A stretch of DNA of 64,000 bases from Thermanaerothrix sp034436175 (GTDB lineage Bacteria > Chloroflexota > Anaerolineae > Anaerolineales > Anaerolineaceae), in NCBI GenBank assembly GCA_964427505.1, contig CAYRUO010000002.1, positions 124,001 through 188,000 on the forward strand. The letters run 5' to 3'. This document shows, piece after piece, positions 18,795-27,353 of the stretch. Numbering within the stretch: the stretch's first letter is position 1; each line of letters opens with the position of its first letter. Both the position numbers and the translations under genes were made by a program. Under the pieces are notes generated by a model. The model was not told where the DNA came from, searched no databases, and worked only from the letters and a program-made list of their open reading frames with translations.

Positions 18795-18955
18795 TCCCAC
18801 CTTTCCAGAAAATATAGTCTAAGATTTCCCCCTTTCATCATCATAACGAATACTTTCTGGGTCAAATAAGTGCCAAACATCATCCTGAATTCTGCCAACC
18901 TTCCACACTCCAATCCAAAATTTAATGTTATCCTTAAAACACCTAAGGAGGTCCC

Positions 18956-20437
18956 ATGGAGCGCAGAGCGAAAATCGTTGGTACAATCGGTCCCGCCTCG
19001 GAAGACGAAAACATACTACGCCGGCTCATTGAAGCAGGCTTAGATGTAGCGAGACTTAATTTTTCTCATGGTACCCACGAAGAGCACGCGGCACGCATTG
19101 CCACCATTCGTAGGATCTCCCAAGAATTAGACAAACCCATTGCCATCCTCCAAGACTTACAAGGTCCCAAAATGCGGGTGGGCGATTTGTCCAAAGAAGG
19201 CATCCCTCTCAAAGAGGGAGAACAAATATTGCTGGCTCCGAGCGAACAACTACGAGATTTCGCCCATCGTTACAGTGAACATACACTTATCCCTATGGAG
19301 GTGCCCAACCTAGCCCGAGTGGTGAAAAAGGGAAATCGCATCCTCTTGGATGATGGCCATCTCGAATTAGAGGTATTGGATGTTAAAGATGGCATCATCG
19401 AAGCCGAAGTAGTTCTAGGAGGTATTCTATATTCGCATAAGGGAGTCAATCTGCCCGGTGTTTCACTGGGGATCCCCTGCTTTACCGAAAAAGACCGCGC
19501 AGACTTAGAGTTTGGTCTCCAAGTAGGGGTTGATGCAGTAGCCATCAGTTTTGTTCACACCGCAGAAGACGTTGAAACCGTGCGTGAAGCCATTCGTCAG
19601 ATGGCCCCCGATAAAGCCGACACACCAATTATTGCCAAACTCGAACGCCCCCAAGCCATTGAAAACCTGCATGAGATCATGCACGCGGCTGATGGTGTCA
19701 TGGTCGCTCGGGGGGATTTGGGTGTGGAAACCTCGCCTTCTAGCGTTCCGATTGTCCAGAAACGCATCATTGATATGGCCAATCGCCACGCCAAATACGT
19801 GATCACTGCCACCCAAATGCTCGATTCCATGATCAATAATCCGCGTCCCACTCGTGCCGAGGCCTCGGATGTGGCAAATGCCATTTTTGATGGAACTGAC
19901 GCGGTCATGCTTTCAGGTGAGACAGCCAGCGGCAAATATCCGGTAGAAAGCGTCAAAATGATGGACAGCATTATCCGGGAAGCCGAGGCGAATGCCAAAA
20001 CCTGGGGACATTACACCACTAGCCCTACTGATGCAAGTGAGGAAGATGCCTTTGCCATCACCCGCGCCGCACGTGAACTTGCCCATGACCGCAAAGCCGC
20101 CGGGATTGCAGTATTCACCCAAACGGGGAAAACCGCCCTTTTGATGTCAAAATCTCGCCCCGATGTCCCCATCCTAGCGTTCACACCCGAGGAACGTACA
20201 TACCGTCGTTTGGGAATGTATTGGGGCGTAACCCCCTTCCTTGTGCCTTTCGCCTCAACCGTAGAGGGAATGATCCTTAGTCTCGAAGCCGCGATTCTTT
20301 CTGCGACAACTATCAGACCGGGTCAACAGGTGGTTGTTATTACCGGTTTCCCGGTTGGCTTGCGCCGCCCCCCTAACTTCGCACTGCTCTACACCATCGG
20401 GGAATGGGGCGCAATTCGTTCCCATCCTCGGGTATAA
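18956..20437 (+). CDS. pyk: Pyruvate kinase
   Basis: Final ATP-forming step of glycolysis. 493 residues. Motifs: KIVGTIGPAS at the start, ARLNFSHGTHEEH, catalytic Lys in IIAKLERPQAIEN, metal/phosphate site MVARGDLGVETS, and TATQMLDSMINNPRPTRAEASDVANA (domain A signature). AAGGAGGT sits 3-4 bases before the ATG. No C-terminal PEP-utilising extension. The last block VGLRRPPNFALLYTIG is a variant of the usual GTTN-containing end. Confidence 0.95.
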   Translation: MERRAKIVGTIGPASEDENILRRLIEAGLDVARLNFSHGTHEEHAARIATIRRISQELDKPIAILQDLQGPKMRVGDLSKEGIPLKEGEQILLAPSEQLRDFAHRYSEHTLIPMEVPNLARVVKKGNRILLDDGHLELEVLDVKDGIIEAEVVLGGILYSHKGVNLPGVSLGIPCFTEKDRADLEFGLQVGVDAVAISFVHTAEDVETVREAIRQMAPDKADTPIIAKLERPQAIENLHEIMHAADGVMVARGDLGVETSPSSVPIVQKRIIDMANRHAKYVITATQMLDSMINNPRPTRAEASDVANAIFDGTDAVMLSGETASGKYPVESVKMMDSIIREAEANAKTWGHYTTSPTDASEEDAFAITRAARELAHDRKAAGIAVFTQTGKTALLMSKSRPDVPILAFTPEERTYRRLGMYWGVTPFLVPFASTVEGMILSLEAAILSATTIRPGQQVVVITGFPVGLRRPPNFALLYTIGEWGAIRSHPRV

Positions 20438-20473
20438 TTTTTTCATCTTCGATTAATGAAAGGATTTATCCCA

Positions 20474-21316
20474 ATGGTTATCATTGTTGCCGATACAACC
20501 TCAACCATCCCCACCGAGGAAGCCAAGCAACTAGGTATCCCTTATATTCCTCAAATCATCGTCATCGGTAACGAAACCTACCGTGATGATTATGAGATGG
20601 ATTCCAAAACTTTCTTGCAACGACTGAAAACCTCGCCGGTTCTCCCTAAAACGGCAGCACCACCCCCGGCACTCTATTATCCTATTTATCAGGAATATGC
20701 CAAGCCTGGCAACACCATCATTGTGCTTACACCGTCGGCTGAAGTGAGCGGCACGTATCGCAGCGCTGAGGTGGCTGCTCAAGACTTTCCCCATGCCGAT
20801 ATTCGCATTGTGGATACCCGCACCATCGGTGCAGGTCTTGGCACGTTAGTGCGCTTGGCTCATCAATGGGCACAATCCGGTGAAGACGCCGATACGATCA
20901 TTCAACGTGTAAAAGAATGGGCAGCCCGGGAACGGGTCTATTTCGTGGTAGATACGTTGGAATACCTGCACAAAGGCGGCCGTATCGGAGGGGCTCAAAT
21001 GCTGGTAGGTAGCCTGCTTCAGATTAAGCCAATCCTGCAATTCAAGAATGGCCGCACTGAGCCGGTGGAATCCCAACGTACCAAGCGCCGCGCCATCGAG
21101 CGGTTAAAAGAATTGGTTTATACAGACTGTCCTCACAGCGACGAAGCGCACTTGGCGGTGATGCATGGCGATGCCTTGGACGAAGCTCAAAGCCTGGCCG
21201 AAGAGTTTAAGGCTAAATTGGGTTTAAACCAGGTGACCATCTGCGATCTCCCGCCTGCTATCCTGGTTCATGCTGGCCCCGGTGTTCTTGGGGTGAGTTA
21301 TTTTACTGCGGCGTAA
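20474..21316 (+). CDS. DegV-family fatty-acid-binding protein
   Basis: Binds a fatty acid and, in Firmicutes, presents it to fatty-acid kinase as FakB; role elsewhere is inferred. 280 residues from the second ATG at 20474, chosen because AAAGGA precedes it and DegV proteins begin at the VIIVADTT strand; the ATG at 20456 would add six residues. Motifs: VADTTSTIP, LTPSAEVSGTYRSA (fatty-acid carboxylate loop), VDTLEYLHKGGRIGG, and HAGPGVLGVSYF at the end. No FakA kinase gene is visible here. Convergent with the Fe-alcohol dehydrogenase, 2 bases apart. Confidence 0.9.
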   Translation: MVIIVADTTSTIPTEEAKQLGIPYIPQIIVIGNETYRDDYEMDSKTFLQRLKTSPVLPKTAAPPPALYYPIYQEYAKPGNTIIVLTPSAEVSGTYRSAEVAAQDFPHADIRIVDTRTIGAGLGTLVRLAHQWAQSGEDADTIIQRVKEWAARERVYFVVDTLEYLHKGGRIGGAQMLVGSLLQIKPILQFKNGRTEPVESQRTKRRAIERLKELVYTDCPHSDEAHLAVMHGDALDEAQSLAEEFKAKLGLNQVTICDLPPAILVHAGPGVLGVSYFTAA

Positions 21317-21318
21317 AC

Positions 21319-22482
21319 TCACAACGCCGCTTCTAAAATCGCCGCGAGTTCATCCGATGTCAATGGAATCGGGTTTCCTTTCATACTGCTGGCTCGGAGA
21401 CCTCGTTCCACAATCTCCGGGATATGCTGATACGTCATTCCATACGCACTCAGATTGGGGATTTTGAATTGGTTTACTACTTGCTCCAGCCAGATCACCC
21501 CATCCTCTGGTTGGGCGTCTGGACGCTGTGTCAACCAACGTGCAATTTCGCGAAATCGTTCTAGCACAGGATTTTCAGGTTGACGGCGTTGCAAGGCTTT
21601 AAGGTTGGCATGCATCACCAACGGTAGTAAACGGGCACAAATTGCCCCATGGGGCGCTTTGAACATCCCTCCGATAGGTGACGCCAAACCATGCACGGCC
21701 CCTAATCCGGCGTTGGCTAAGGCTAAACCACCCAATAGGCTCACCCAAGCCATGGCGATACGTGCCTCCCGGTCCATCCCATCCTTGAAGGCAGCAGGCA
21801 GTGCTTTACCAACTCGCTGTAATCCTTCTCGGCAGAACATATCCGTCATGACATTGGCACGAACAGAAACATAGGGCTCTAATACTTGGGTCAAGGCATC
21901 CATGCCGGTATAAGCCGTAATTAAAGGGGGCACAGAACAAGTCAAAGCAGGATCCACTAAAGCCACGGCTGGTAACATGAGGGGACTCCGTAAGCTCACT
22001 TTGATCGCGGCTTCAGGTACCCCTAGCACTGCATTCCGTGTTACCTCGGAGCCGGTTCCAGCCGTGGTTGGAATCGCAAGGCATGGCGCCGCCGGCACCT
22101 CTAGGCTTTTGCCTGCACCGATCACTTCCAAATAGTCTTCCAATCGCCCTGGATTGGTCAACAGGACTGAAACCGCCTTAGCCGTATCCAAAACACTGCC
22201 ACCCCCAAAACCAATCACAAAATCACAACTGCCCTCCTTGGCTTGGACTACGGCTTGCTTGACCAAATCAACAGTGGGTTCACCTTCAACAATAAATTCA
22301 TGGTACGAGACTTGGTTTTGACCAAGAAATTCCCTCAAACGTTCCAGATCTGGGTGAAATTTGCCTCGGACTAAAAACGCAACGTTTCCCAGTGTGCTGG
22401 CAATGCGGCCACTCTCTTCAAAGGCACCCCATCCAAAGCGAATACGGTGCGCTGTAGCAAACTCAAAGGTCATCATCGCCAT
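21319..22482 (-). CDS. Iron-containing alcohol dehydrogenase
   Basis: NAD(P)-dependent group III alcohol dehydrogenase. 387 residues. Nucleotide loop FGGGSVLDTAKAV, then PTTAGTGSEVTRNAV, metal-binding region with Asp in ALTQVLEP and histidines in AVHGLASPIGG and FKAPHGAICA. Substrate unknown; members include butanol and lactaldehyde dehydrogenases and maleylacetate reductase. It overlaps the upstream ABM-domain gene by 10 bases, so the two are co-translated. Confidence 0.88.
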   Translation of the reverse strand: MAMMTFEFATAHRIRFGWGAFEESGRIASTLGNVAFLVRGKFHPDLERLREFLGQNQVSYHEFIVEGEPTVDLVKQAVVQAKEGSCDFVIGFGGGSVLDTAKAVSVLLTNPGRLEDYLEVIGAGKSLEVPAAPCLAIPTTAGTGSEVTRNAVLGVPEAAIKVSLRSPLMLPAVALVDPALTCSVPPLITAYTGMDALTQVLEPYVSVRANVMTDMFCREGLQRVGKALPAAFKDGMDREARIAMAWVSLLGGLALANAGLGAVHGLASPIGGMFKAPHGAICARLLPLVMHANLKALQRRQPENPVLERFREIARWLTQRPDAQPEDGVIWLEQVVNQFKIPNLSAYGMTYQHIPEIVERGLRASSMKGNPIPLTSDELAAILEAAL

Positions 22483-22781
22483 TCCTCATCACTTGGGAAA
22501 AGATTGATGTAGCGAATCCCCTGACGAGGTTCTGCCATCATCTCGGCCACAGCATCGCGCCACTTCTGATAATGAGCGGTCTCACGATGTTTAACCTGGT
22601 CTTCAGGTTGACGATAGACTTCAACCAAAACAAAACGAGTAGGATCTTCTGCCTGCTGTAGGACATCGAATCGCACAATCCCCGGCTCTTGCACACTGTG
22701 ATGGGCATTTTCTAGTGTCGCCTGAATAAAATCATCAAGTCTCGATTCCTTAACGTGCACATGGACCAAAACAATATGCAT
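22473..22781 (-). CDS. ABM-domain (antibiotic biosynthesis monooxygenase-like) protein
   Basis: 102 residues from the ATG at 22781, which has GGAGG 8 bases upstream; an upstream in-frame start at 22820 lacks one. A dimeric ferredoxin-like fold of the YgiN/LsrG kind: MHIVLVHVHVKESRLDDFIQ, HHSVQEPGIVRFDVLQ, FVLVEVYRQPEDQVKHRETAHYQKW. Members include quinol monooxygenases and the autoinducer-2 isomerase LsrG; which applies here is not clear. First gene of a two-gene operon with the iron alcohol dehydrogenase, hinting at aldehyde or small-carbonyl metabolism. Confidence 0.82.
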   Translation of the reverse strand: MHIVLVHVHVKESRLDDFIQATLENAHHSVQEPGIVRFDVLQQAEDPTRFVLVEVYRQPEDQVKHRETAHYQKWRDAVAEMMAEPRQGIRYINLFPSDEEWR

Positions 22782-22884
22782 GGCTAACCTCCGACTATGC
22801 TGTAAAAATAAGGTTATCATAATTTTATCTCAGAGCCCCGATGAGGGTCTGATAAAATCTGGTGGATGAATGGTGAGGGTCCTA

Positions 22885-23589
22885 ATGGAACATATTGAGA
22901 TCCTCTACGTTGATGAGGATATTTTGGCCATTAATAAACCTGCCGGAATTCTGACCATCCCAGATGGCTACGATCCGGCAAAGCCCTTTTTGACCCGCAT
23001 CCTTAGTGAACAGTATGGACGACTATGGACCGTCCATCGGCTGGATCGGGACACCAGCGGTGTTTTGCTATTTGCGCGCAACCCTCAGGCACATCGTGCA
23101 CTCAATTTGCAATTCGAGCGGCACCAGGTGCAAAAAATTTACCACCTTGTTACCTATGGGCATTGGTCACAAACAGAAATCGAGGTCAATTACCCCCTAA
23201 AGGTCAACGGCGATCGGCGCCATCGCACAGTGGTAGATTTTACACACGGAAAACCCGCTCGAACAGTTTTCCGGCGCATATGTGCACTAAAAAATGGTTA
23301 TATATTGCTCGAAGCCCAACCATTTAGTGGCTACACGCATCAAATTCGCGCCCACCTCACAAGTATCGGCTTCCAAATCCTTGGGGATAGTCTCTACAAA
23401 CCCCACCCTGTATCTGAAAATCATCCCTCAAACCCTCTGCCTGCTGATGCCCCCATCTTTGAACGCGTTGCCCTTCATGCGTTTACCGTGACCTTCTTCC
23501 ATCCCTCCCAGCCCTCAAGAGAGGTAACCGTCATAGCACCATATCCCACTGATTTCTCCATCTTGGTTGAGACACTTGGACAGAAATAA
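22885..23589 (+). CDS. RluA-family pseudouridine synthase
   Basis: Converts specific uridines in rRNA or tRNA to pseudouridine. 234 residues from the ATG at 22885, preceded by GAGGG at the right distance; an ATG at 22870 is possible. Core motifs: LYVDEDILAINKPAGI, the catalytic Asp in HRLDRDTSGVLLFA near residue 50, KIYHLVTYG, and QPFSGYTHQIRAHL near 150. No N-terminal S4 domain, so it resembles the short RluA/RluC/TruC-like enzymes; the target position cannot be predicted. A terminator follows at once. Confidence 0.9.
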   Translation: MEHIEILYVDEDILAINKPAGILTIPDGYDPAKPFLTRILSEQYGRLWTVHRLDRDTSGVLLFARNPQAHRALNLQFERHQVQKIYHLVTYGHWSQTEIEVNYPLKVNGDRRHRTVVDFTHGKPARTVFRRICALKNGYILLEAQPFSGYTHQIRAHLTSIGFQILGDSLYKPHPVSENHPSNPLPADAPIFERVALHAFTVTFFHPSQPSREVTVIAPYPTDFSILVETLGQK

Positions 23590-23623
23590 CCCAACCTCCC
23601 GATCAACTGACCGGGAAGTTGGG
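23590..23623. terminator. Bidirectional terminator between convergent genes
   Basis: 12-bp stem with one mismatch (CCCAACCTCCCG at 23590-23601 and CGGGAAGTTGGG at 23612-23623), loop of 10. T-rich sequence follows on both strands (TGTTT on plus, TTATTTC on minus). It separates the pseudouridine synthase gene from hppA. Confidence 0.7.
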
Positions 23624-23659
23624 TGTTTACCTTCTGGTGCAGTTTTTACCCGGGCAAGC

Positions 23660-25954
23660 CTATTCTAATTCGGGGACGGGCCGCTTGCTCTGATAAATAG
23701 CCCAGACCATTCCGGCGAACAAGACCACGATTGCTACCCAGATGACCGGATCACCCAACCGCGCCCGTACGATCAAGGGCGCCGCCAAGAGGCTGACCAG
23801 ATTGACTACCTTAATCATCGGGTTAAGCGCTGGGCCAGCGGTATCCTTAAGCGGATCACCAACGGTATCGCCAACCACGCCAGCCTTGTGCCGTTCCGAA
23901 CCCTTGCCGGTATTCTGTTCTAAGTTACGTGGTTCGTCCTCAATGGACTTCTTGGCATTATCCCAGGCGCCACCAGCATTAGCCATAAATACCGCCAACA
24001 ACTGACCGCTTAGGATAACGCCCGCCAAATAACCACCTAAAGATTCGACTTGCAAGATCAAGCCCACCAACAGCGGCATAGCAATGGCAATTACGGCCAG
24101 TGGGATGAGTTCCTTCTGCGCTGACCGCGTCGAGATCGAAACCACACGTGCATAATCAGGTTTCCGCGTCCCTTCCATGATGCCGGGGATCTTGAACTGA
24201 TTGCGCACCTCTTCCACAATTTGTCCCGCCGCACGCGAAACCGCGCGGATGGACAGAGAACTGAAGAGCCAGGGAAGAGCCCCACCCAACAGGAAACCGA
24301 TGAACACAGTGGTGTCCGAAACTCGAATGGACTCCAAAGCACCCGGCATGACTCGATTGACATCGGTGATATAAGAGGCAAAGAGACTGACCGCCGCAAT
24401 CACTGCCGAGGCAATCGCAATCCCTTTGGTAATGGCTTTGGTCGTGTTACCTACAGCGTCCAAATCGGCCATAATTTGCCGCGCCTTAAGCGTGACCTCA
24501 TCGGTCAAGTCGTGCCAGGCCATCTCGGCAATCCCATTAGCATTATCGGAGATAGGACCATAGGAATCCATGGCGACGTTGTTACCGGTATGGCTGAGCA
24601 TACCGATACCGATCATCGAAACCGCGTAAAGGACAAATTGAGGTCCATCTGCTTGGTATATGAGCAACGCACCCACAAATGAGATAGCAATCACCACCAA
24701 TGCCCAGACACTGGACTCCATTCCCACGGCTAAACCGGAAAGGATCGTGGTCGCCGGGCCGGTTTTGGTCGCCTTGACAATTTCTTGCACCGGGGCTCGC
24801 TTTGTTGACGTGAAGTAGGATGTCAACGGATTGAATGCAACCGCCAACCCCACCCCCAACGTGGTCAGCAATCCCAAGCGCCAATCATGGGCATAGAAAA
24901 TTGCCAGCAGGAACGAGAAAAGAATGGTGTTAACGCTGGAGACCTCGTAGGAACGGAACATCGCCTCTTCAGCATCGTGGGCTCGCAAAAACTTAAGCGG
25001 GAAGCGTTCCCAAATCGGCACCGTAAAGGTACCAATGATCGAGCTGATGACACCAATGGCACGAATGAGCAAAGGATACACAATCCACTTAATTTCACCC
25101 GTGCTTTCAAACAGCGCTAATCCCAGAATTAACGCCGAGACAATGGTCACCTCATAAGACTCAAAGATATCCGCCGCCATCCCGGCGCAGTCCCCTACAT
25201 TGTCGCCCACTAGATCAGCAACGACTGCCGCATTGCGGGGATCATCTTCGGGAATATCCTTCTCCACTTTTCCAACCAGGTCTGCACCGACATCTGCGGC
25301 CTTGGTGTAAATACCACCTCCAACGCGCATGAAGAGTGCCAACAGAGTTCCGCCGAAGCCAAAGCCCAGCAAAGCGTCCGGTGCAGCACGGCCAAAGACG
25401 ATAAAAATGAGCGTCCCTCCCATAAGTCCAAGGCCGTCCGTGAGCATTCCGGTGATCGTTCCGGCATAGTAAGCAACCGTCAAGGCCTCATTAAAACTAC
25501 GCCGCGCTGCTGAGGCCGCGCGCACGCTGGCCTGAATCGCCATCCGCATCCCCAACTGACCCACGAGCAGGGAGAAAGTGGCCCCCATAATGAACGCCAC
25601 CGTACGGCCAACCGCCACGATCAGCACGACGTTGCGCTCACCCAGGTAACCGAATTCGCGCGTAGCCTCAGGGGTCGGTTCGACAATCGCCACGCTCAAG
25701 AACAAGGCAATGGTCAGGAGCGCAATTGCGGGCAAAATTGTCCGCAATTGACGGTTGAGATAGCCCTCAGCGCCCTGGCGAATGGCTTCCCACACCTCCT
25801 GCATTTGAGGCGTTCCTTTATCGTAGCGCACGACTTTAGAACGCAAAAACCAAGCATAGAGCAAACTGATGACGGCGACGACCAATACCCCAAGCACGCC
25901 TAGTTGTTCAAACGGTGTTGTTAATCCGTGCCTGGAAAGACCCAGTATATCCAT
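23660..25954 (-). CDS. hppA: K+-independent H+-translocating membrane pyrophosphatase
   Basis: Couples hydrolysis of pyrophosphate to proton pumping across the cytoplasmic membrane. 764 residues with about 16 hydrophobic segments. The active-site block GADLVGKVEKDIPEDDPRN is at 223-241, followed by DLVGDNVGDCAGMAADIFE. The second loop reads GNTTKAITKG with Lys506; Lys here (Ala in K+-dependent forms) is the established marker of K+-independent H+-pumping enzymes. The C-terminal GDTVGDPLKDTAGPALNP motif is intact. GGAGG lies 6 bases before the ATG. Single-gene unit. Confidence 0.95.
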   Translation of the reverse strand: MDILGLSRHGLTTPFEQLGVLGVLVVAVISLLYAWFLRSKVVRYDKGTPQMQEVWEAIRQGAEGYLNRQLRTILPAIALLTIALFLSVAIVEPTPEATREFGYLGERNVVLIVAVGRTVAFIMGATFSLLVGQLGMRMAIQASVRAASAARRSFNEALTVAYYAGTITGMLTDGLGLMGGTLIFIVFGRAAPDALLGFGFGGTLLALFMRVGGGIYTKAADVGADLVGKVEKDIPEDDPRNAAVVADLVGDNVGDCAGMAADIFESYEVTIVSALILGLALFESTGEIKWIVYPLLIRAIGVISSIIGTFTVPIWERFPLKFLRAHDAEEAMFRSYEVSSVNTILFSFLLAIFYAHDWRLGLLTTLGVGLAVAFNPLTSYFTSTKRAPVQEIVKATKTGPATTILSGLAVGMESSVWALVVIAISFVGALLIYQADGPQFVLYAVSMIGIGMLSHTGNNVAMDSYGPISDNANGIAEMAWHDLTDEVTLKARQIMADLDAVGNTTKAITKGIAIASAVIAAVSLFASYITDVNRVMPGALESIRVSDTTVFIGFLLGGALPWLFSSLSIRAVSRAAGQIVEEVRNQFKIPGIMEGTRKPDYARVVSISTRSAQKELIPLAVIAIAMPLLVGLILQVESLGGYLAGVILSGQLLAVFMANAGGAWDNAKKSIEDEPRNLEQNTGKGSERHKAGVVGDTVGDPLKDTAGPALNPMIKVVNLVSLLAAPLIVRARLGDPVIWVAIVVLFAGMVWAIYQSKRPVPELE

Positions 25955-26092
25955 ACCAGCCTCCGAGTAAAAATGATTGGGTTTGGGTTAAGCAAAAATC
26001 GGCTGAGTTGATCCACCCCCCGATTTTTGCCTTACGCCAGAGTTTATTGTATTCACCCGACCCTCCCTGTCAAATTTGGGATCATCACATCC

Positions 26093-26863
26093 TTAACCCA
26101 CGGTTGCTTCCGCACGAACCGGATTACTCAACTCACCAATGCCTTCGATGGTGATACTGACAAAGTCGCCTGGGTGGATAGGAGACACGCCCGCCGGCGT
26201 ACCAGTAAGGATAACGTCACCGGGTTCCAAAGTCATAATCGAGGAGATAAAAGCAATTAATTGGGCAACCGAAAACACCATTTCATGCGTTGATCCCCAT
26301 TGTCGTACTTCACCGTTCACCCTACAGATGATCGGCAGATCTCTTATATCCAAATTGGTTTCCACCCACGGGCCTAAGGGACAAAAGGTGTCAAAACCCT
26401 TGGCGCGAGTCCACTGCCCATCGCGGCGTTGCAAATCACGCGCAGTAACATCGTTTCCAATGGTATAGCCGAACACATACTTATCCGCCTCATCTGCGCT
26501 GATCCACCTTCCCCGCCGTCCAATAACGACCGCGAGTTCTGCCTCATGTTCAACCTGTTGAGACTGCGGCGGCAAGACAATTGAGTCCCCCGGACCGATC
26601 ACCGAAGAAGGCGGCTTGAGAAATAGCAGGGGTACCTCAGGCACTTCGACACCATGCTCGTGAGCATGCTCAACATAATTTCGCCCTACACAGATAATCT
26701 TACTGGGTTGAACCGGTGCCAAGAGTTTAACCATGGTTATCGGCAACCGTGCTTCCAGGCGCCGATATTCACTGAAAGGATCCCCTTCAATTGGCCCCAC
26801 AAACTCTCCGTACACCCAACCATAATGAATTTCCCCCTCATGAAGATAACGCACCAGACGCAT
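26093..26863 (-). CDS. Fumarylacetoacetate hydrolase-family protein
   Basis: 256 residues from the ATG at 26863, which has GGAGG 8 bases upstream; the longer open frame to 26926 runs into the tmRNA promoter and is rejected. FAH fold: IICVGRNYVEHAHEHG, metal ligands in VEHEAELAVVIG (ExE) and the Asp in TIGNDVTARDLQ, and LTGTPAGVSP near the C-terminus. Members hydrolyse or decarboxylate C-C bonds of oxo-acids (acylpyruvase, oxaloacetate decarboxylase, 2-hydroxyhepta-diene-dioate isomerase). Precise substrate unknown. Divergent from tmRNA. Confidence 0.88.
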   Translation of the reverse strand: MRLVRYLHEGEIHYGWVYGEFVGPIEGDPFSEYRRLEARLPITMVKLLAPVQPSKIICVGRNYVEHAHEHGVEVPEVPLLFLKPPSSVIGPGDSIVLPPQSQQVEHEAELAVVIGRRGRWISADEADKYVFGYTIGNDVTARDLQRRDGQWTRAKGFDTFCPLGPWVETNLDIRDLPIICRVNGEVRQWGSTHEMVFSVAQLIAFISSIMTLEPGDVILTGTPAGVSPIHPGDFVSITIEGIGELSNPVRAEATVG

Positions 26864-26886
26864 CCATGACCTCCGTAATGAAGCAG

Positions 26887-26915
26887 TTGCCAGACTTGAC
26901 AACATATTATATAAT
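26887..26915 (+). promoter_or_regulatory. Sigma-70-type promoter of tmRNA
   Basis: TTGCCA (-35, 26887-26892), 17-base spacer, perfect TATAAT (-10, 26910-26915). Predicted start near 26922, a few bases before the mature tmRNA 5' end, so little leader would need removing. Confidence 0.75.
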
Positions 26916-26926
26916 AAAACTGCCAA

Positions 26927-27312
26927 GGGGATGAACGGCTTCGACGGAAGAGGCTGATCCCGAACGGCGAGCCGAGAGGCGCCGACCTCGTAAAATCAGC
27001 GCAAAAAATAAGTGCCAACCGCACGAATTACGCTGCTCTGCCCTTGGCTGCGTAAGCCAAGAAGGGCGAGCACCCTGGCCTCCCAAGTGTGAGGCCACGT
27101 CTGCCTACCCCGCTGCCTGGCCGGTGGTAGAGCGGGCGTGAGAAAGCCAGGCTGCCGCACAGCAAGCCGCAGGCTGTGCGAAAGACGAAGCGGCTAGCGT
27201 GGCTCCCGTTCTGTTGGTCGTCGGGAGTAGCGCGAAAAGCAAAGACCAACTACGCTCGTAGATGTTCGAGGGTCGAATCTTTCGGACGCGGGTTCGATTC
27301 CCGCCATCTCCA
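26927..27312 (+). ncRNA. ssrA: Transfer-messenger RNA
   Basis: One-piece tmRNA of about 386 nt that rescues stalled ribosomes with SmpB. The 5' end GGGGATGAACGGCTTCGACGG and 3' end GTTCGATTCCCGCCATCTCCA form the tRNA-like domain; the acceptor stem pairs GGGGATG with CATCTCC, giving the G3-U70 wobble that alanyl-tRNA synthetase recognises. The T-arm is GCGGG-TTCGATT-CCCGC. The CCA end is not encoded. The middle contains the tag frame and pseudoknot-rich sequence. A strong hairpin terminator follows. Confidence 0.97.
27014..27055 (+). CDS. tmRNA proteolysis-tag reading frame
   Basis: Internal tag frame of ssrA. Resume codon GCC then codons for ANRTNYAALPLAA and a TAA stop; with the charged Ala added first, the tag is AANRTNYAALPLAA. 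The ending LAA is the expected ClpXP/ClpAP-type degron. Confidence 0.92.
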   Translation, partial: ANRTNYAALPLAA

Positions 27313-27316
27313 CTTC

Positions 27317-27353
27317 AAAAAGCGAGCCAAGCACACAGCATTGGCTCGCTTTT
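27317..27353. terminator. Bidirectional terminator between ssrA and rlmI
   Basis: Perfect 10-bp stem AGCGAGCCAA (27321-27330) / TTGGCTCGCT (27341-27350), loop of 10, with AAAA before and TTT after, so it can end transcripts on both strands. The stop codon of the minus-strand gene begins in its right T-run. Confidence 0.88.

Noticed and set aside
26896..26915. TTGACA box upstream of tmRNA paired with TATAAT
   Set aside because: Spacer is only 8 bases; TTGCCA at 26887 gives the proper 17.
26864..26926. Longer start for the FAH-family gene
   Set aside because: Would read through the tmRNA promoter; ATG at 26863 has a GGAGG site.
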